Assembly: GCA_947097615.1 (NCBI GenBank)
Contig: CAMURX010000043.1
Span: 1 to 11,359 of the forward strand
DNA length: 11,359 nt
DNA from: an uncultured Neisseria sp.
Lineage (GTDB): Bacteria > Pseudomonadota > Gammaproteobacteria > Burkholderiales > Neisseriaceae
Direction of reading: 5' to 3'
The translations under genes and the position numbers were made by a program. Positions 1 through 5,532 of the stretch are shown here, in pieces. Positions within the stretch are counted from its first letter, which is position 1; each line of letters starts with the position of its first letter. Below the pieces are notes generated by a model that saw nothing but the letters and a program-made list of their open reading frames with translations, ran no database searches and was not told the DNA's origin.

Positions 1-1229
1 ATGAAGCGTACCGCGCCGCTGTCCACCGCCTTTTTCGCCTTTTCCGCCAAACTCAGGCCGCGGTATTCGCTGTTCGGCTCGATGCCCTGCGGCTTGGCAT
101 TCATGGCGACAAACCATTGGCTGGTCAGCATCGGTTCAATCACTGAGCCTGTACGGTCGCCTTTCGGCGTCATCAGCTTGTGCGGTTTGATTTCCTGCAA
201 AAAGCCCTGTTCTTTCAGGTCGGCAACGATTTGTTTGCGCGCGGCAAAGCGGTCCAAGCCTGCGTATTGTTCAGGCAGCCTGAAACCCGGTTGCGCTTCG
301 CCTTTGTAGTTGAACACTTCGGCGTCTGCCAACACTTTTGCCGTTAAATCAAACACATTGATTAAACGGGTGTCGTGGCGTTTGCCCACTTCGTAGTCGT
401 TGAAATCGTGCGCGGGCGTGATTTTCACGCAGCCTGTGCCGAAATCTTTTTCCACATATTCGTCGGCAATCACGGGAATGGTGCGGCCGGTGAGCGGCAA
501 CACCAGCTCTTTGCCGATAAAACGCGCGTAGCGTTCGTCTTCGGGATGCACGGCCACCGCCACGTCGCCCAGCATGGTTTCGGGGCGGGTGGTGGCGACG
601 ATAAGGCCGTCTGAACCGTCAACCAGCGGATAGCGGATGTGCCACATCGAGCCGTCTTCTTCCACGCTTTCCACTTCCAAATCAGACACCGCCGTGCCCA
701 GCACCGGATCCCAGTTCACCAGCCGCTTGCCGCGATAAATCAAGCCCTGCTCAAACAGGCGCACGAATACTTCGGTAACCGTCTCGGCGCGCACGTCGTC
801 CATCGTGAAATACTCGCGTTGCCAGTCGGCCGAGCAGCCGACGCGGCGCATCTGCTGCGTAATCGTGCCGCCGGAAATGTTTTTCCACGCCCACACTTTT
901 TCCAAGAATGCTTCGCGTCCCAAATCGTGGCGCGACACGCCCTCGGCGGCGAGCTGGCGCTCCACCACAATCTGCGTGGCAATGCCCGCGTGGTCGGTGC
1001 CCGGAATCCAAGCGGTGTTGTAGCCTTTCATGCGGTAATAGCGCGTGAGGCCATCCATAATCGTCTGGTTAAACGCGTGCCCCATGTGCAGCGTGCCGGT
1101 TACGTTGGGCGGGGGAAGCTGGATGGAGAAACTTTCGGGGCGGGCGAAATTGGCGGCGAAATAGCCTTGTTTTTCCCAGTTTTGATAGTGTTTGGTTTCG
1201 ATTTCGGCGGGGGAGTATTTGTCGAGCAT
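1..1229 (-). CDS. valS: Valyl-tRNA synthetase, N-terminal part (C-terminus beyond window start)
   Basis: Cytoplasmic class I aminoacyl-tRNA synthetase that charges tRNA-Val with valine and edits mischarged threonine. The visible 409 codons begin [20 protein letters not shown]. The class I nucleotide-binding signature is [13 protein letters not shown], with HMGH at residues 48-51, followed by the [13 protein letters not shown] block. The CP1 editing domain is recognisable from [19 protein letters not shown]. Family members are about 940 residues, so just under half is present; the KMSKS loop and the anticodon-binding domain lie outside the window. The ATG is preceded by no good Shine-Dalgarno sequence but has a TATAAT box 33 bp upstream, giving a short leader. 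A DUS lies inside the coding region and is read as SDGL. Identification by sequence recognition is very secure. Confidence 0.97.
   Translation of the reverse strand, partial: MLDKYSPAEIETKHYQNWEKQGYFAANFARPESFSIQLPPPNVTGTLHMGHAFNQTIMDGLTRYYRMKGYNTAWIPGTDHAGIATQIVVERQLAAEGVSRHDLGREAFLEKVWAWKNISGGTITQQMRRVGCSADWQREYFTMDDVRAETVTEVFVRLFEQGLIYRGKRLVNWDPVLGTAVSDLEVESVEEDGSMWHIRYPLVDGSDGLIVATTRPETMLGDVAVAVHPEDERYARFIGKELVLPLTGRTIPVIADEYVEKDFGTGCVKITPAHDFNDYEVGKRHDTRLINVFDLTAKVLADAEVFNYKGEAQPGFRLPEQYAGLDRFAARKQIVADLKEQGFLQEIKPHKLMTPKGDRTGSVIEPMLTSQWFVAMNAKPQGIEPNSEYRGLSLAEKAKKAVDSGAVRF
604..615 (+). repeat. DNA uptake sequence (AG-DUS) inside valS
   Basis: Exact AGGCCGTCTGAA. On the coding strand of valS it is read in the frame giving Ser-Asp-Gly-Leu. 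DUS are bound by the minor pilin ComP during natural transformation in Neisseria. Confidence 0.93.
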
Positions 1230-1262
1230 AGTAGGTTTCTGTATTGATTTGAAAACAGCGGA

Positions 1263-1268
1263 TTATAG
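1263..1268 (-). promoter_or_regulatory. Predicted -10 box of valS
   Basis: Minus-strand GCTATAAT gives a consensus TATAAT ending 33 bp before the valS ATG. No convincing -35 hexamer is seen; TTGCTT at 1288-1293 would need a 19-bp spacer. The box directly follows the DUS and terminator of the upstream gene. Confidence 0.55.
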
Positions 1269-1273
1269 CGCAA

Positions 1274-1285
1274 AGGCCGTCTGAA
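1274..1285 (+). repeat. DNA uptake sequence (AG-DUS)
   Basis: Exact AGGCCGTCTGAA between the HTH gene terminator and the valS promoter. Read leftward, its TTC end continues the U-tract of the terminator. Confidence 0.93.
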
Positions 1286-1320
1286 AAAAGCAATCCCCAA
1301 GCGGCGCGGCGCTTGGGGAT
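1284..1320 (-). terminator. Intrinsic terminator of the HTH regulator gene
   Basis: Perfect 10-bp stem ATCCCCAAGC/GCTTGGGGAT (1293-1302 with 1311-1320) and an 8-nt loop. Leftward it is followed by TGCTTTTTTC. It lies 30 bp past the stop of the minus-strand HTH gene, so valS is probably transcribed separately. Confidence 0.85.
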
Positions 1321-1349
1321 AGGAGTTTGGGAAGTGGATAATCACTGTT

Positions 1350-1643
1350 TCAGGGATTTTCTGTTTTTTCGAGTTGTTTGAGCAGGCGGTGGTAGGTTTC
1401 GGCTTCCTGTTCTTTAAGCAGCTTGAGCAGATTGTAGTCGCGGCCGTTTACTTTTTCCAAATCGACACGTTCGATGTGCACCAGGCGCAGCAGCTCACGC
1501 ACGGGCTTGGGCATATTGCGGCCGGATTCGTAGCGGGAACCGCCGGATTGGGTAACACCAATTTTGCTCCAGAATTCGCTTTGGTTCAGGCCGAGTTTTT
1601 TCCGTATGTCACGGATGTTTGACAGTTGGGGAAATGTAGACAT
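1350..1643 (-). CDS. XRE-type helix-turn-helix DNA-binding protein, 97 aa
   Basis: Small cytoplasmic transcriptional regulator of unknown target. Residues about 8-62 carry a lambda-repressor-like HTH: IRKKLGLNQSEFWSKIGVTQ contains the first two helices, and SGGSRYESGRNMPKPV is the usual end of the recognition helix plus the following turn. The last ~25 residues are rich in Leu, Lys and Glu and likely form a helical or coiled dimerisation tail. I chose the ATG at 1643 because AAGGA lies about 8 nt upstream; a longer in-frame ORF to 1730 has no ribosome-binding site and a basic, unconserved-looking leader. The gene has its own TATAAT box (1739-1744) and terminator, so it is monocistronic. I do not recognise a named family member. 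Confidence 0.85.
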   Translation of the reverse strand: MSTFPQLSNIRDIRKKLGLNQSEFWSKIGVTQSGGSRYESGRNMPKPVRELLRLVHIERVDLEKVNGRDYNLLKLLKEQEAETYHRLLKQLEKTENP

Positions 1644-1689
1644 TCTTAACTTCCTTAACAAATAACAGACTTTTTTCTTAATGCGGTGC

Positions 1690-1717
1690 GGAAATCCGAC
1701 TCTGAGGAACGGTTTCC
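1690..1717. repeat. Imperfect dyad in the HTH gene leader
   Basis: GGAAA-T-CCG (1690-1698) pairs with CGG-TTTCC (1710-1717), eight pairs with one bulged base around an 11-nt loop. It lies between the predicted -10 box and the start of the HTH gene, so it could be an operator for autoregulation or a leader hairpin. Confidence 0.35.
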
Positions 1718-1738
1718 TACCCATTTTCACGGGTGGGG

Positions 1739-1767
1739 ATTATAGAGACGGGATATTCGGATTTAAA
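1739..1767 (-). promoter_or_regulatory. Predicted promoter of the HTH regulator gene
   Basis: Minus-strand TATAAT at 1739-1744 with TTTAAA at 1762-1767 (4/6 to TTGACA) at 17-bp spacing. The leader would be about 90 nt long. Confidence 0.45.
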
Positions 1768-1950
1768 CCATGTTTTCAATAACCTAATCAAAATTTAAAA
1801 TCTATATGACTATGTCAACCAAAACATTTAATTCCGATACTTATCCATACCGAAATTAATCATTACAAACAAATCCTATCCGAACCAAACCGAATCTTGC
1901 GTGCAAGTATAAAGTAACTGCGTCGAAAACAAAAGGTTATTTTTTAGAAC
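1768..1950. other. AT-rich intergenic DNA without a visible gene
   Basis: No open reading frame with a ribosome-binding site is visible on either strand and there is no DUS. The only structured element is CTTGC-GT-GCAAG at 1896-1907, a perfect 5-bp dyad abutting TATAAA at 1908-1913. Confidence 0.6.
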
Positions 1951-2020
1951 AAACGGCGTAAATCAGTATAAATAAAACAATAACGCCGTGTGACTATACC
2001 AACACGGCGCTCTGTTTTTT
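1914..2020 (+). ncRNA. Candidate small RNA of about 100 nt (speculative)
   Basis: A possible plus-strand transcript would start after TATAAA (1908-1913) and end at the hairpin and T-run at 1984-2020. It contains three mutually pairing blocks: ACGGCGT (1953-1959) can pair with ACGCCGT (1983-1989), which otherwise pairs into the terminator stem with ACACGGCG (2002-2009). No open reading frame fits. The -35 region is poor, and the hairpin may simply be the map terminator. Confidence 0.25.
1965..2020. terminator. Terminator hairpin downstream of map, possibly bidirectional
   Basis: CGCCGTGT (1984-1991) pairs perfectly with ACACGGCG (2002-2009) around a 10-nt loop. Leftward, the direction of map, it is followed by the U-rich tract TTATTGTTTTATTTATAC. 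Rightward it is followed by CTCTG and six T. It begins 43 bp past the map stop codon. Confidence 0.7.
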
Positions 2021-2051
2021 ACTCTGCTTAACGTTTTGTTTTCTCTGCGGC

Positions 2052-2828
2052 TTACGGTTTGCCGCTTGCGGGGCTGACAGTTAGGATTTCGTATCCCGTT
2101 TCGGTCACCAGTACTTCGTGTTCCCATTGGGCGGAGAGCGAGCGGTCTTTGGTGACCACCGTCCAGCCGTCGGCCAGGATTTTCAGATGGCGTTTACCCT
2201 GGTTGATCATCGGTTCGACGGTGAAAATCATGCCGGGTTTCAACACCAGCCCCTGCCCTTTGCGGCCGTAATGCAATACCTGCGGTTCGCAGTGGAATTC
2301 GCGGCCGATGCCGTGGCCGCAGAATTCCTGCACCACGGAATAGCCCGCGTTTTCGGCCACCTGCTGACAGGCATGGCCGACGTCGCCGAGCGTGGCGCCG
2401 GGTTTGACTTCGGCGATGCCCGCCATCATGGCTTCGTGCGTCACGTCGATCAGGCGGCGGGCGACGGGGGAAATCGTGCCGACGGCGTACATACGGCTGG
2501 AATCGCCGTGGAAGCCGTCTTTTTTGATGGTGACGTCGATATTGACGATGTCGCCGTTTTTCAGCGGCTTGTCGTTGGGGATGCCGTGGCAGATAACATT
2601 GTTGACGGACGTGCAGCAGGATTTGGGATACGGCGGGTTGCCGTAGTTCAGCGGCGCGGGATAGCCGCCCTGTACGTTGACGTGGTAGTCGTAGATGAGT
2701 TTGTCGATTTCGTTGGTGGTGACGCCGGGTTTGACGAATTGGCCGATGTAGTCGAGCGCTTCGGCGGCCAGGCGGCCGAGTTCGCGCATTTTTTCGATTT
2801 CTTCGGGGGTGTGGATGATTACTGCCAT
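2052..2828 (-). CDS. map: Type I methionine aminopeptidase
   Basis: Cytosolic dinuclear metalloprotease of the pita-bread fold that removes the initiator methionine from nascent proteins with small second residues. The five metal ligands are all in place: D98 in NIDVTI, D109 in HGDSS, H172 in FCGHGIG, E205 in TVEPM and E236 in WEHEV. The substrate-binding histidines H81 (CHG) and H179 (EFH) are also present. The length of 258 residues is the usual short form without an N-terminal extension. I chose the ATG at 2828 (MAVIIHTPEEIEK); a TTG seven codons upstream is open but not family-like. No strong Shine-Dalgarno sequence is visible. It has its own -10 box upstream and a hairpin downstream, so it is likely monocistronic. 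Very secure. Confidence 0.97.
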   Translation of the reverse strand: MAVIIHTPEEIEKMRELGRLAAEALDYIGQFVKPGVTTNEIDKLIYDYHVNVQGGYPAPLNYGNPPYPKSCCTSVNNVICHGIPNDKPLKNGDIVNIDVTIKKDGFHGDSSRMYAVGTISPVARRLIDVTHEAMMAGIAEVKPGATLGDVGHACQQVAENAGYSVVQEFCGHGIGREFHCEPQVLHYGRKGQGLVLKPGMIFTVEPMINQGKRHLKILADGWTVVTKDRSLSAQWEHEVLVTETGYEILTVSPASGKP

Positions 2829-2870
2829 AGCGGTTTTGCCGTTTATCAATCAATAAATAATGAGGCGGCG

Positions 2871-2876
2871 ATTATA
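2871..2876 (-). promoter_or_regulatory. Predicted -10 box of map
   Basis: Minus-strand GCGCTATAAT 42 bp upstream of the map ATG. No good -35 hexamer is visible, because the expected position falls inside a DUS. Confidence 0.5.
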
Positions 2877-2888
2877 GCGCGAAACGGT

Positions 2889-2924
2889 AAAGGCCGTCTG
2901 AAAGCGGGGTTTCAGACGGCCTTT
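2889..2924. terminator. Inverted DUS pair (2891-2902 / 2911-2922) at the end of the DUF3579-GNAT gene
   Basis: Two AG-DUS in opposite orientation form a perfect 15-bp stem (2889-2903 with 2910-2924) around a 6-nt loop. It lies 13 bp past the stop of the minus-strand acetyltransferase gene and just upstream of the map promoter. The leftward tail has only three T, so as a terminator it is moderate. Confidence 0.75.
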
Positions 2925-2937
2925 TGCCTGCGGCGGC

Positions 2938-3768
2938 TCAGGGGCGGAAGGAGTCGGTTTGGCAGACGAAGCGGTAGGCGCCGATGGCGAAGCCGTGGCG
3001 GAAATAGAGGCGGTGTGCTTCGGCGCGTTCGAGACCCGCATCGGCGGCGGCATGGATTTGCGCGATGTTTTCCGCCTGCGCGAACGCAGCCACGGCTTGC
3101 AGCAGCAGGCGGCAGCAGCCGCGCCCGCGCATCTGCGGCACGGTAACCAAATCGTCGATCAGAATGTGTCTGCCCGCCGAGAGGCTGGTGGCGGTGCGCA
3201 GGCCGCACACGGCGACGGCGTTGTTTTTGCCCGCTTCAAACACGCCGAACAGGCGGTAGCCTTCGGGGCGCTGGCCTTTGTCCACCTGTTCGGCGAAGTG
3301 GTTGGCATCGGTCAGCTCGGGGCGCAATACGCTTAACGCGGGGAAGGCCAGTTTGGTGTCGCCCGCTGCAATTTCGCGCACGATCAGGCTGTGTTCCGCC
3401 TCTGTTGCGGGGGCGGGCTGCGGCGCGGGAGTGCTTTGTTCGGGCACGGGCGCTGCAGCGGGCGGCTGTTCGCGCGTCAGGGCGGCGAGGCCGTCTGCAT
3501 CGAGCACCTGCAAATCGTTGTCGGCGGCAAAGTCCATCAGGAAGCGGAACATCGGCGGATTGATGGTTTCCAACCTCGTACCCACGGCGACGCTGCGCAC
3601 TTTGCCGACAAGAAGCGGCCGCACCCATTCGTGGTAGGACAGGCGGTTGCCCTTGTCGAACGACGACAGGATGCCGCACAGGCGTTCCGCCCAATCGCTC
3701 GGACGGAAAACTTTGCCTTTGCAGGTTGTGCCGTAGATAACGATTTCGTCGGGGTTGGGGGTGAACAT
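2938..3768 (-). CDS. DUF3579 domain fused to a GNAT acetyltransferase domain
   Basis: A 276-residue cytoplasmic protein of two joined domains. Residues 1 to about 95 match the betaproteobacterial DUF3579 family, with GTTCKGKVFRPSDWAERLCG near the start and FAADNDLQVLDADG at the end; its function is unknown. Residues 99-125 are a Pro/Ala/Glu-rich linker. From about 128 to the end is a GNAT fold, with the acetyl-CoA pyrophosphate loop QMRGRG (212-217, pattern Q-x-x-G-x-G) after the strand LIDDLVTV, and the terminal LYFRHGFAIGAYRFV segment typical of the family. The acceptor substrate cannot be read from sequence. AAAGAGG lies 5-6 nt before the ATG and a TATAAT box 43 bp upstream. DUF3579 is, as I recall, usually a separate ~100-residue protein, so the fusion is the notable point. 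Confidence 0.88.
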   Translation of the reverse strand: MFTPNPDEIVIYGTTCKGKVFRPSDWAERLCGILSSFDKGNRLSYHEWVRPLLVGKVRSVAVGTRLETINPPMFRFLMDFAADNDLQVLDADGLAALTREQPPAAAPVPEQSTPAPQPAPATEAEHSLIVREIAAGDTKLAFPALSVLRPELTDANHFAEQVDKGQRPEGYRLFGVFEAGKNNAVAVCGLRTATSLSAGRHILIDDLVTVPQMRGRGCCRLLLQAVAAFAQAENIAQIHAAADAGLERAEAHRLYFRHGFAIGAYRFVCQTDSFRP

Positions 3769-3811
3769 CGCGGCCTCTTTTCTTTATTTTTCGCAGACTG
3801 TGAGGGGGCGA

Positions 3812-3817
3812 ATTATA
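3812..3817 (-). promoter_or_regulatory. Predicted -10 box of the DUF3579-GNAT gene
   Basis: Minus-strand CGCTATAAT, 43 bp upstream of the ATG at 3768. No clear -35 hexamer is visible. Confidence 0.5.
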
Positions 3818-3849
3818 GCGCAGGAGGAGGACAGGCGCAGCCGCGCGGC

Positions 3850-3913
3850 AAAGGCCGTCTGAAAGCGGATCTCCAATGAAGTTGGCACAGAAAACGCGTT
3901 TCAGACGGCCTTT
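3850..3913. repeat. Inverted DUS pair (3852-3863 / 3900-3911)
   Basis: AAAGGCCGTCTGAAA (3850-3864) and its complement (3899-3913) form a perfect 15-bp stem enclosing 34 nt. GCG/CGC next to the stem could extend it past a one-base bulge. It is followed rightward by TTTTTG, which would suit a rightward terminator, but no rightward gene ends here. Confidence 0.75.
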
Positions 3914-4053
3914 TTGTTCCGGTGCGGGAAAAGTTACGGAGGCTTGGAAACGCCGTTTGCGTGCAGGCGGGAGCGGCCTTTGCCTGCACGGATTCGTCAC
4001 ACGGGCTCAATATAACGGCATCCGTTTCCGGCGCTTCCTTCGCTGGGACATTG
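3914..4053. other. Intergenic DNA with a 9-bp dyad, no supported gene
   Basis: The only structure is CGTGCAGGC (3960-3968) with its exact complement GCCTGCACG (3982-3990) around a 13-nt loop. Neither side has a T-run, so it does not look like an intrinsic terminator. The short open frames here lack ribosome-binding sites. Confidence 0.5.
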
Positions 4054-4115
4054 AGGCCGTCTGAAACGCACCCGCACGGTTTTAACTTCGTGAAATCCTT
4101 GCCTTCAGACGGCCT
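4054..4115. repeat. Inverted DUS pair downstream of the rnm-like gene (4054-4065 / 4104-4115)
   Basis: Two exact AG-DUS in opposite orientation 38 bp apart. With the DUS at 4149-4160 this makes three copies in 107 bp. They can form a 12-bp stem, but there is no T-run on the left side. Confidence 0.7.
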
Positions 4116-4148
4116 GAACACGGCGCGGCAACGGAGCGGGAACGCGTT

Positions 4149-4160
4149 TTCAGACGGCCT
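4149..4160 (-). repeat. AG-DUS providing the stop codon of the rnm-like gene
   Basis: Minus-strand AGGCCGTCTGAA is read AAG-GCC-GTC-TGA, so the protein ends Lys-Ala-Val and the TGA (4150-4152) lies inside the DUS. Confidence 0.92.
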
Positions 4161-4986
4161 TAAAGTGTTCCCACACCGGCCGGCATCCTTTCGGCAACTC
4201 GGGACACGCGCCGAGGATGCCGCCGGAGAAGTCGCCCAAGCGGTGGAAATCGCTGCCCGCGCTGGCGAGCAGGCCGTAGCGTTCGGCCAGCAGGGCGTAG
4301 TTGAGGCTGTCGTTTTTGCTGCAACTGCCGCTGTGCACTTCGATACCTGCGCCGCCCAAGGCTTTGAATTCTTCAAACAGGCGGCGTTTGGCGGTGGCGG
4401 AGAAGCCGTAGCGCATGGGGTGGGCAACCACGGCCAGCCCGCCTGCGCCGTTAATGGCAGCCACGCAGTCGGCCAGCTCTGCCCATTGGTGCGGCACGGC
4501 GCAGGATTTGCCGTCGCCCAGATATTTGGTGAACGCCTGCTGTTTGTTGCGCACATGGCCTTGTTGGATAAGGAAATCGGCAACGTGGGTGCGGCTGACC
4601 ATTTCAGGGTTGGCGGCCAGCGCGAGTGCGCCTTCATATGCGCCGGTGATGCCTTTTTTCTCCAGTTTGGCGGCGATGGCTTCAAGACGTTTCAGACGGC
4701 CTTGGCGCACGGCGGCGAGCAGGTTTTGCAGCGCGGCGTTGTGCTCGTCGAAATCAAGGCCGACGATGTGGACGGTGTTGCCGTGCCACGTTACCGAGAC
4801 TTCCACGCCGCTGACAAAGCGCAAACCGAGCGCGGTGGCTTCGGCGCGGGCTTCGGCGAGGCCGCCGGTGTGGTCGTGGTCGGTGAGCGCGAGCAGGGTG
4901 CAGCCGTTTTGATGGGCGAGGCGCACGACTTCGGCGGGGCTTAGGCGGCCGTCTGAAACGGTGGAATGGCAGTGCAAATCTATCAT
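4150..4986 (-). CDS. rnm: PHP-domain nuclease / 3',5'-nucleoside bisphosphate phosphatase (RNase AM, YciV-like)
   Basis: Cytosolic PHP-family metallohydrolase of 278 residues, similar to E. coli YciV (RNase AM), which hydrolyses 3',5'-nucleoside bisphosphates and degrades short RNA and rRNA 5' ends. Metal-binding motifs appear in family order: H5-x-H7 with D12 (DLHCHSTVSDG), TDHDH at 35-39, E62 in SGVEVS, AHP in the middle and GSDFH near the C-terminus. The gene starts at the ATG at 4986, 9 bp after the stop of the small Cys-rich gene; the only Shine-Dalgarno-like sequence is GAAAG from the end of a DUS. Two more DUS motifs lie in the coding region and a third supplies the stop codon. It is the last gene of a three-gene operon with an S4 RNA-binding protein. 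The family is secure; the precise substrate is inferred. Confidence 0.9.
   Translation of the reverse strand: MIDLHCHSTVSDGRLSPAEVVRLAHQNGCTLLALTDHDHTGGLAEARAEATALGLRFVSGVEVSVTWHGNTVHIVGLDFDEHNAALQNLLAAVRQGRLKRLEAIAAKLEKKGITGAYEGALALAANPEMVSRTHVADFLIQQGHVRNKQQAFTKYLGDGKSCAVPHQWAELADCVAAINGAGGLAVVAHPMRYGFSATAKRRLFEEFKALGGAGIEVHSGSCSKNDSLNYALLAERYGLLASAGSDFHRLGDFSGGILGACPELPKGCRPVWEHFKAV
4691..4702 (-). repeat. AG-DUS inside the rnm-like gene
   Basis: Exact 12-mer, read in frame as Gly-Arg-Leu-Lys (QGRLKR). Confidence 0.92.
4946..4957 (+). repeat. DUS core variant (CG instead of AG) at the start of the rnm-like gene
   Basis: The 10-mer core GCCGTCTGAA is exact (4948-4957), preceded by CG rather than AG. 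It is the only core copy in the window that is not an AG-DUS. It encodes Val-Ser-Asp-Gly-Arg, including metal-site residue D12, which may constrain it. Confidence 0.8.
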
Positions 4987-4994
4987 AATGTACT

Positions 4995-5006
4995 TTCAGA
5001 CGGCCT
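4995..5006 (-). repeat. AG-DUS ending the Cys-rich gene and leading into the rnm-like gene
   Basis: Exact 12-mer. GAG-GCC-GTC-TGA closes the upstream gene, and the trailing GAAAG is the only purine-rich sequence before the next ATG at 4986. Confidence 0.92.
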
Positions 5007-5187
5007 CATTATTTTGATTTTCCAACTGTTTTTGCTGTGCGTCGTAGGCCGCTTTTTCACGGCGGTAGATTTCAAAAGTGCAGGCATCGCCGCATTCGCT
5101 GCCGCAGCATTCCCAGTCTTCAGGGCGCACGGGTTCGGACAGTAGGCTTTCAGACGGCCTCATATCAGGCTTCGGAGTCGTATCCAT
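4996..5187 (-). CDS. Oxidoreductase-like small Cys-rich protein, 63 aa
   Basis: Small cytosolic protein with the Pro-x-x-Trp-Glu-Cys-Cys-Gly-Ser signature of the oxidoreductase-like domain family: RPEDWECCGSECGDACTFEIY. Four cysteines (27, 28, 32, 36) in CC-x3-C-x3-C spacing suggest metal or redox chemistry, but the biochemical role is not established. I chose the ATG at 5187 because GGAGA lies 6-8 nt upstream; the open frame runs further, to 5220, without a better site. Its first 23 bases overlap the end of the S4 gene, so translation is probably coupled. Two DUS lie in this short gene, one read Arg-Pro-Ser-Glu near the N-terminus and one forming the C-terminal Glu-Ala-Val-stop. It is the middle gene of the S4/Cys-rich/rnm-like operon. 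Confidence 0.8.
   Translation of the reverse strand: MDTTPKPDMRPSESLLSEPVRPEDWECCGSECGDACTFEIYRREKAAYDAQQKQLENQNNEAV
5149..5160 (-). repeat. AG-DUS inside the Cys-rich gene
   Basis: Exact 12-mer read as Arg-Pro-Ser-Glu (codons 10-13), the third of the three reading frames used by DUS in this window. Confidence 0.92.
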
Positions 5188-5398
5188 CGGCAATCTCCAG
5201 TATCGCGCCGTCAAACTCAATCACTTCGCCGCCGCGTATTTTCGCCGTTTTGCGCGTTTCCACTTCGCCGTTGCGCAACACGTTGCCCGCCGCAATCAGC
5301 ATTTTCGCCTGCCCGCCGCTGTCGGCCAAACCGGCGATTTTCAGCAAATCGCACAGGGCGATGTATTCTTTGTCTTCCAAGTAAACGACGGTTTCCAT
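5165..5398 (-). CDS. S4-domain RNA-binding protein (YbcJ-like), 77 aa
   Basis: Almost the whole protein is one S4 RNA-binding domain like E. coli YbcJ, expected to bind structured RNA, possibly rRNA or tRNA. The hallmark is LLKIAGLADSGGQAKMLI followed by AAGNVLRNGEVETRKTAKIRGGEVIEF, that is the two helices, the NG turn and the basic K-x-R-x-G-E-V hairpin. Length (77 aa) is typical of the stand-alone S4 family. AAGGA lies 6 nt before the ATG and TATAAT 26 bp upstream. It is the first gene of the operon with the Cys-rich protein and the rnm-like nuclease, consistent with an RNA-metabolism theme, and is divergent from the sulfur module. The specific RNA target is unknown. Confidence 0.9.
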   Translation of the reverse strand: METVVYLEDKEYIALCDLLKIAGLADSGGQAKMLIAAGNVLRNGEVETRKTAKIRGGEVIEFDGAILEIADGYDSEA

Positions 5399-5424
5399 AG
5401 GTAATCCTTTTTGAAAATGAACGC

Positions 5425-5430
5425 ATTATA
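5425..5430 (-). promoter_or_regulatory. Predicted -10 box of the S4 operon
   Basis: Minus-strand AGCTATAAT 26 bp before the ATG at 5398. Its upstream elements would overlap the -35 side of the divergent sulfur-module promoter. Confidence 0.5.
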
Positions 5431-5454
5431 GCTTATATAAATATAGGCGTCGGC

Positions 5455-5483
5455 TTGACGGGAAAAATATGTTCAACTATGAT
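5455..5483 (+). promoter_or_regulatory. Sigma-70 promoter of the sulfur-stress operon
   Basis: TTGACG (5455-5460) and TATGAT (5478-5483) with an ideal 17-bp spacer, each 5/6 to consensus. It is the best promoter in the window. The start site is expected near 5490, at the edge of the AT-rich dyad, with a leader of about 43 nt. Confidence 0.8.
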
Positions 5484-5489
5484 TCGTTT

Positions 5490-5513
5490 AATATATAAAA
5501 TTTCTTATATATT
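5490..5513. promoter_or_regulatory. Perfect AT-rich dyad at the start site, candidate repressor operator
   Basis: AATATATAA (5490-5498), 6 bp, TTATATATT (5505-5513): nine perfectly complementary bases per arm. It lies 6 bp after the -10 box, where a bound repressor would block initiation. The ArsR-family protein encoded downstream is the natural candidate ligand; BigR is reported to bind a palindromic AT-rich box overlapping the -10 region. As a U/A stem it would be a weak RNA hairpin and has no terminator features. Confidence 0.6.
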
Positions 5514-5532
5514 CAACTCAGGAGATGAAACC

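Noticed and set aside
1644..1730. N-terminal extension of the HTH protein
   Set aside because: The 29 extra codons lack a ribosome-binding site and encode a basic, unlikely leader; AAGGA sits before the ATG at 1643.
2118..3146. Long open frame on the plus strand (342 codons) opposite map
   Set aside because: It is the antisense of map and part of the acetyltransferase gene, with His/Ala/Gly/Asp-rich low-information protein, no ribosome-binding site and strong family matches on the other strand.
3876..4064. 62-codon plus-strand frame ending in DIEAV with a DUS stop
   Set aside because: It runs through one DUS and ends in another, has no Shine-Dalgarno sequence and no recognisable protein; the EAV end is just the DUS read in frame.
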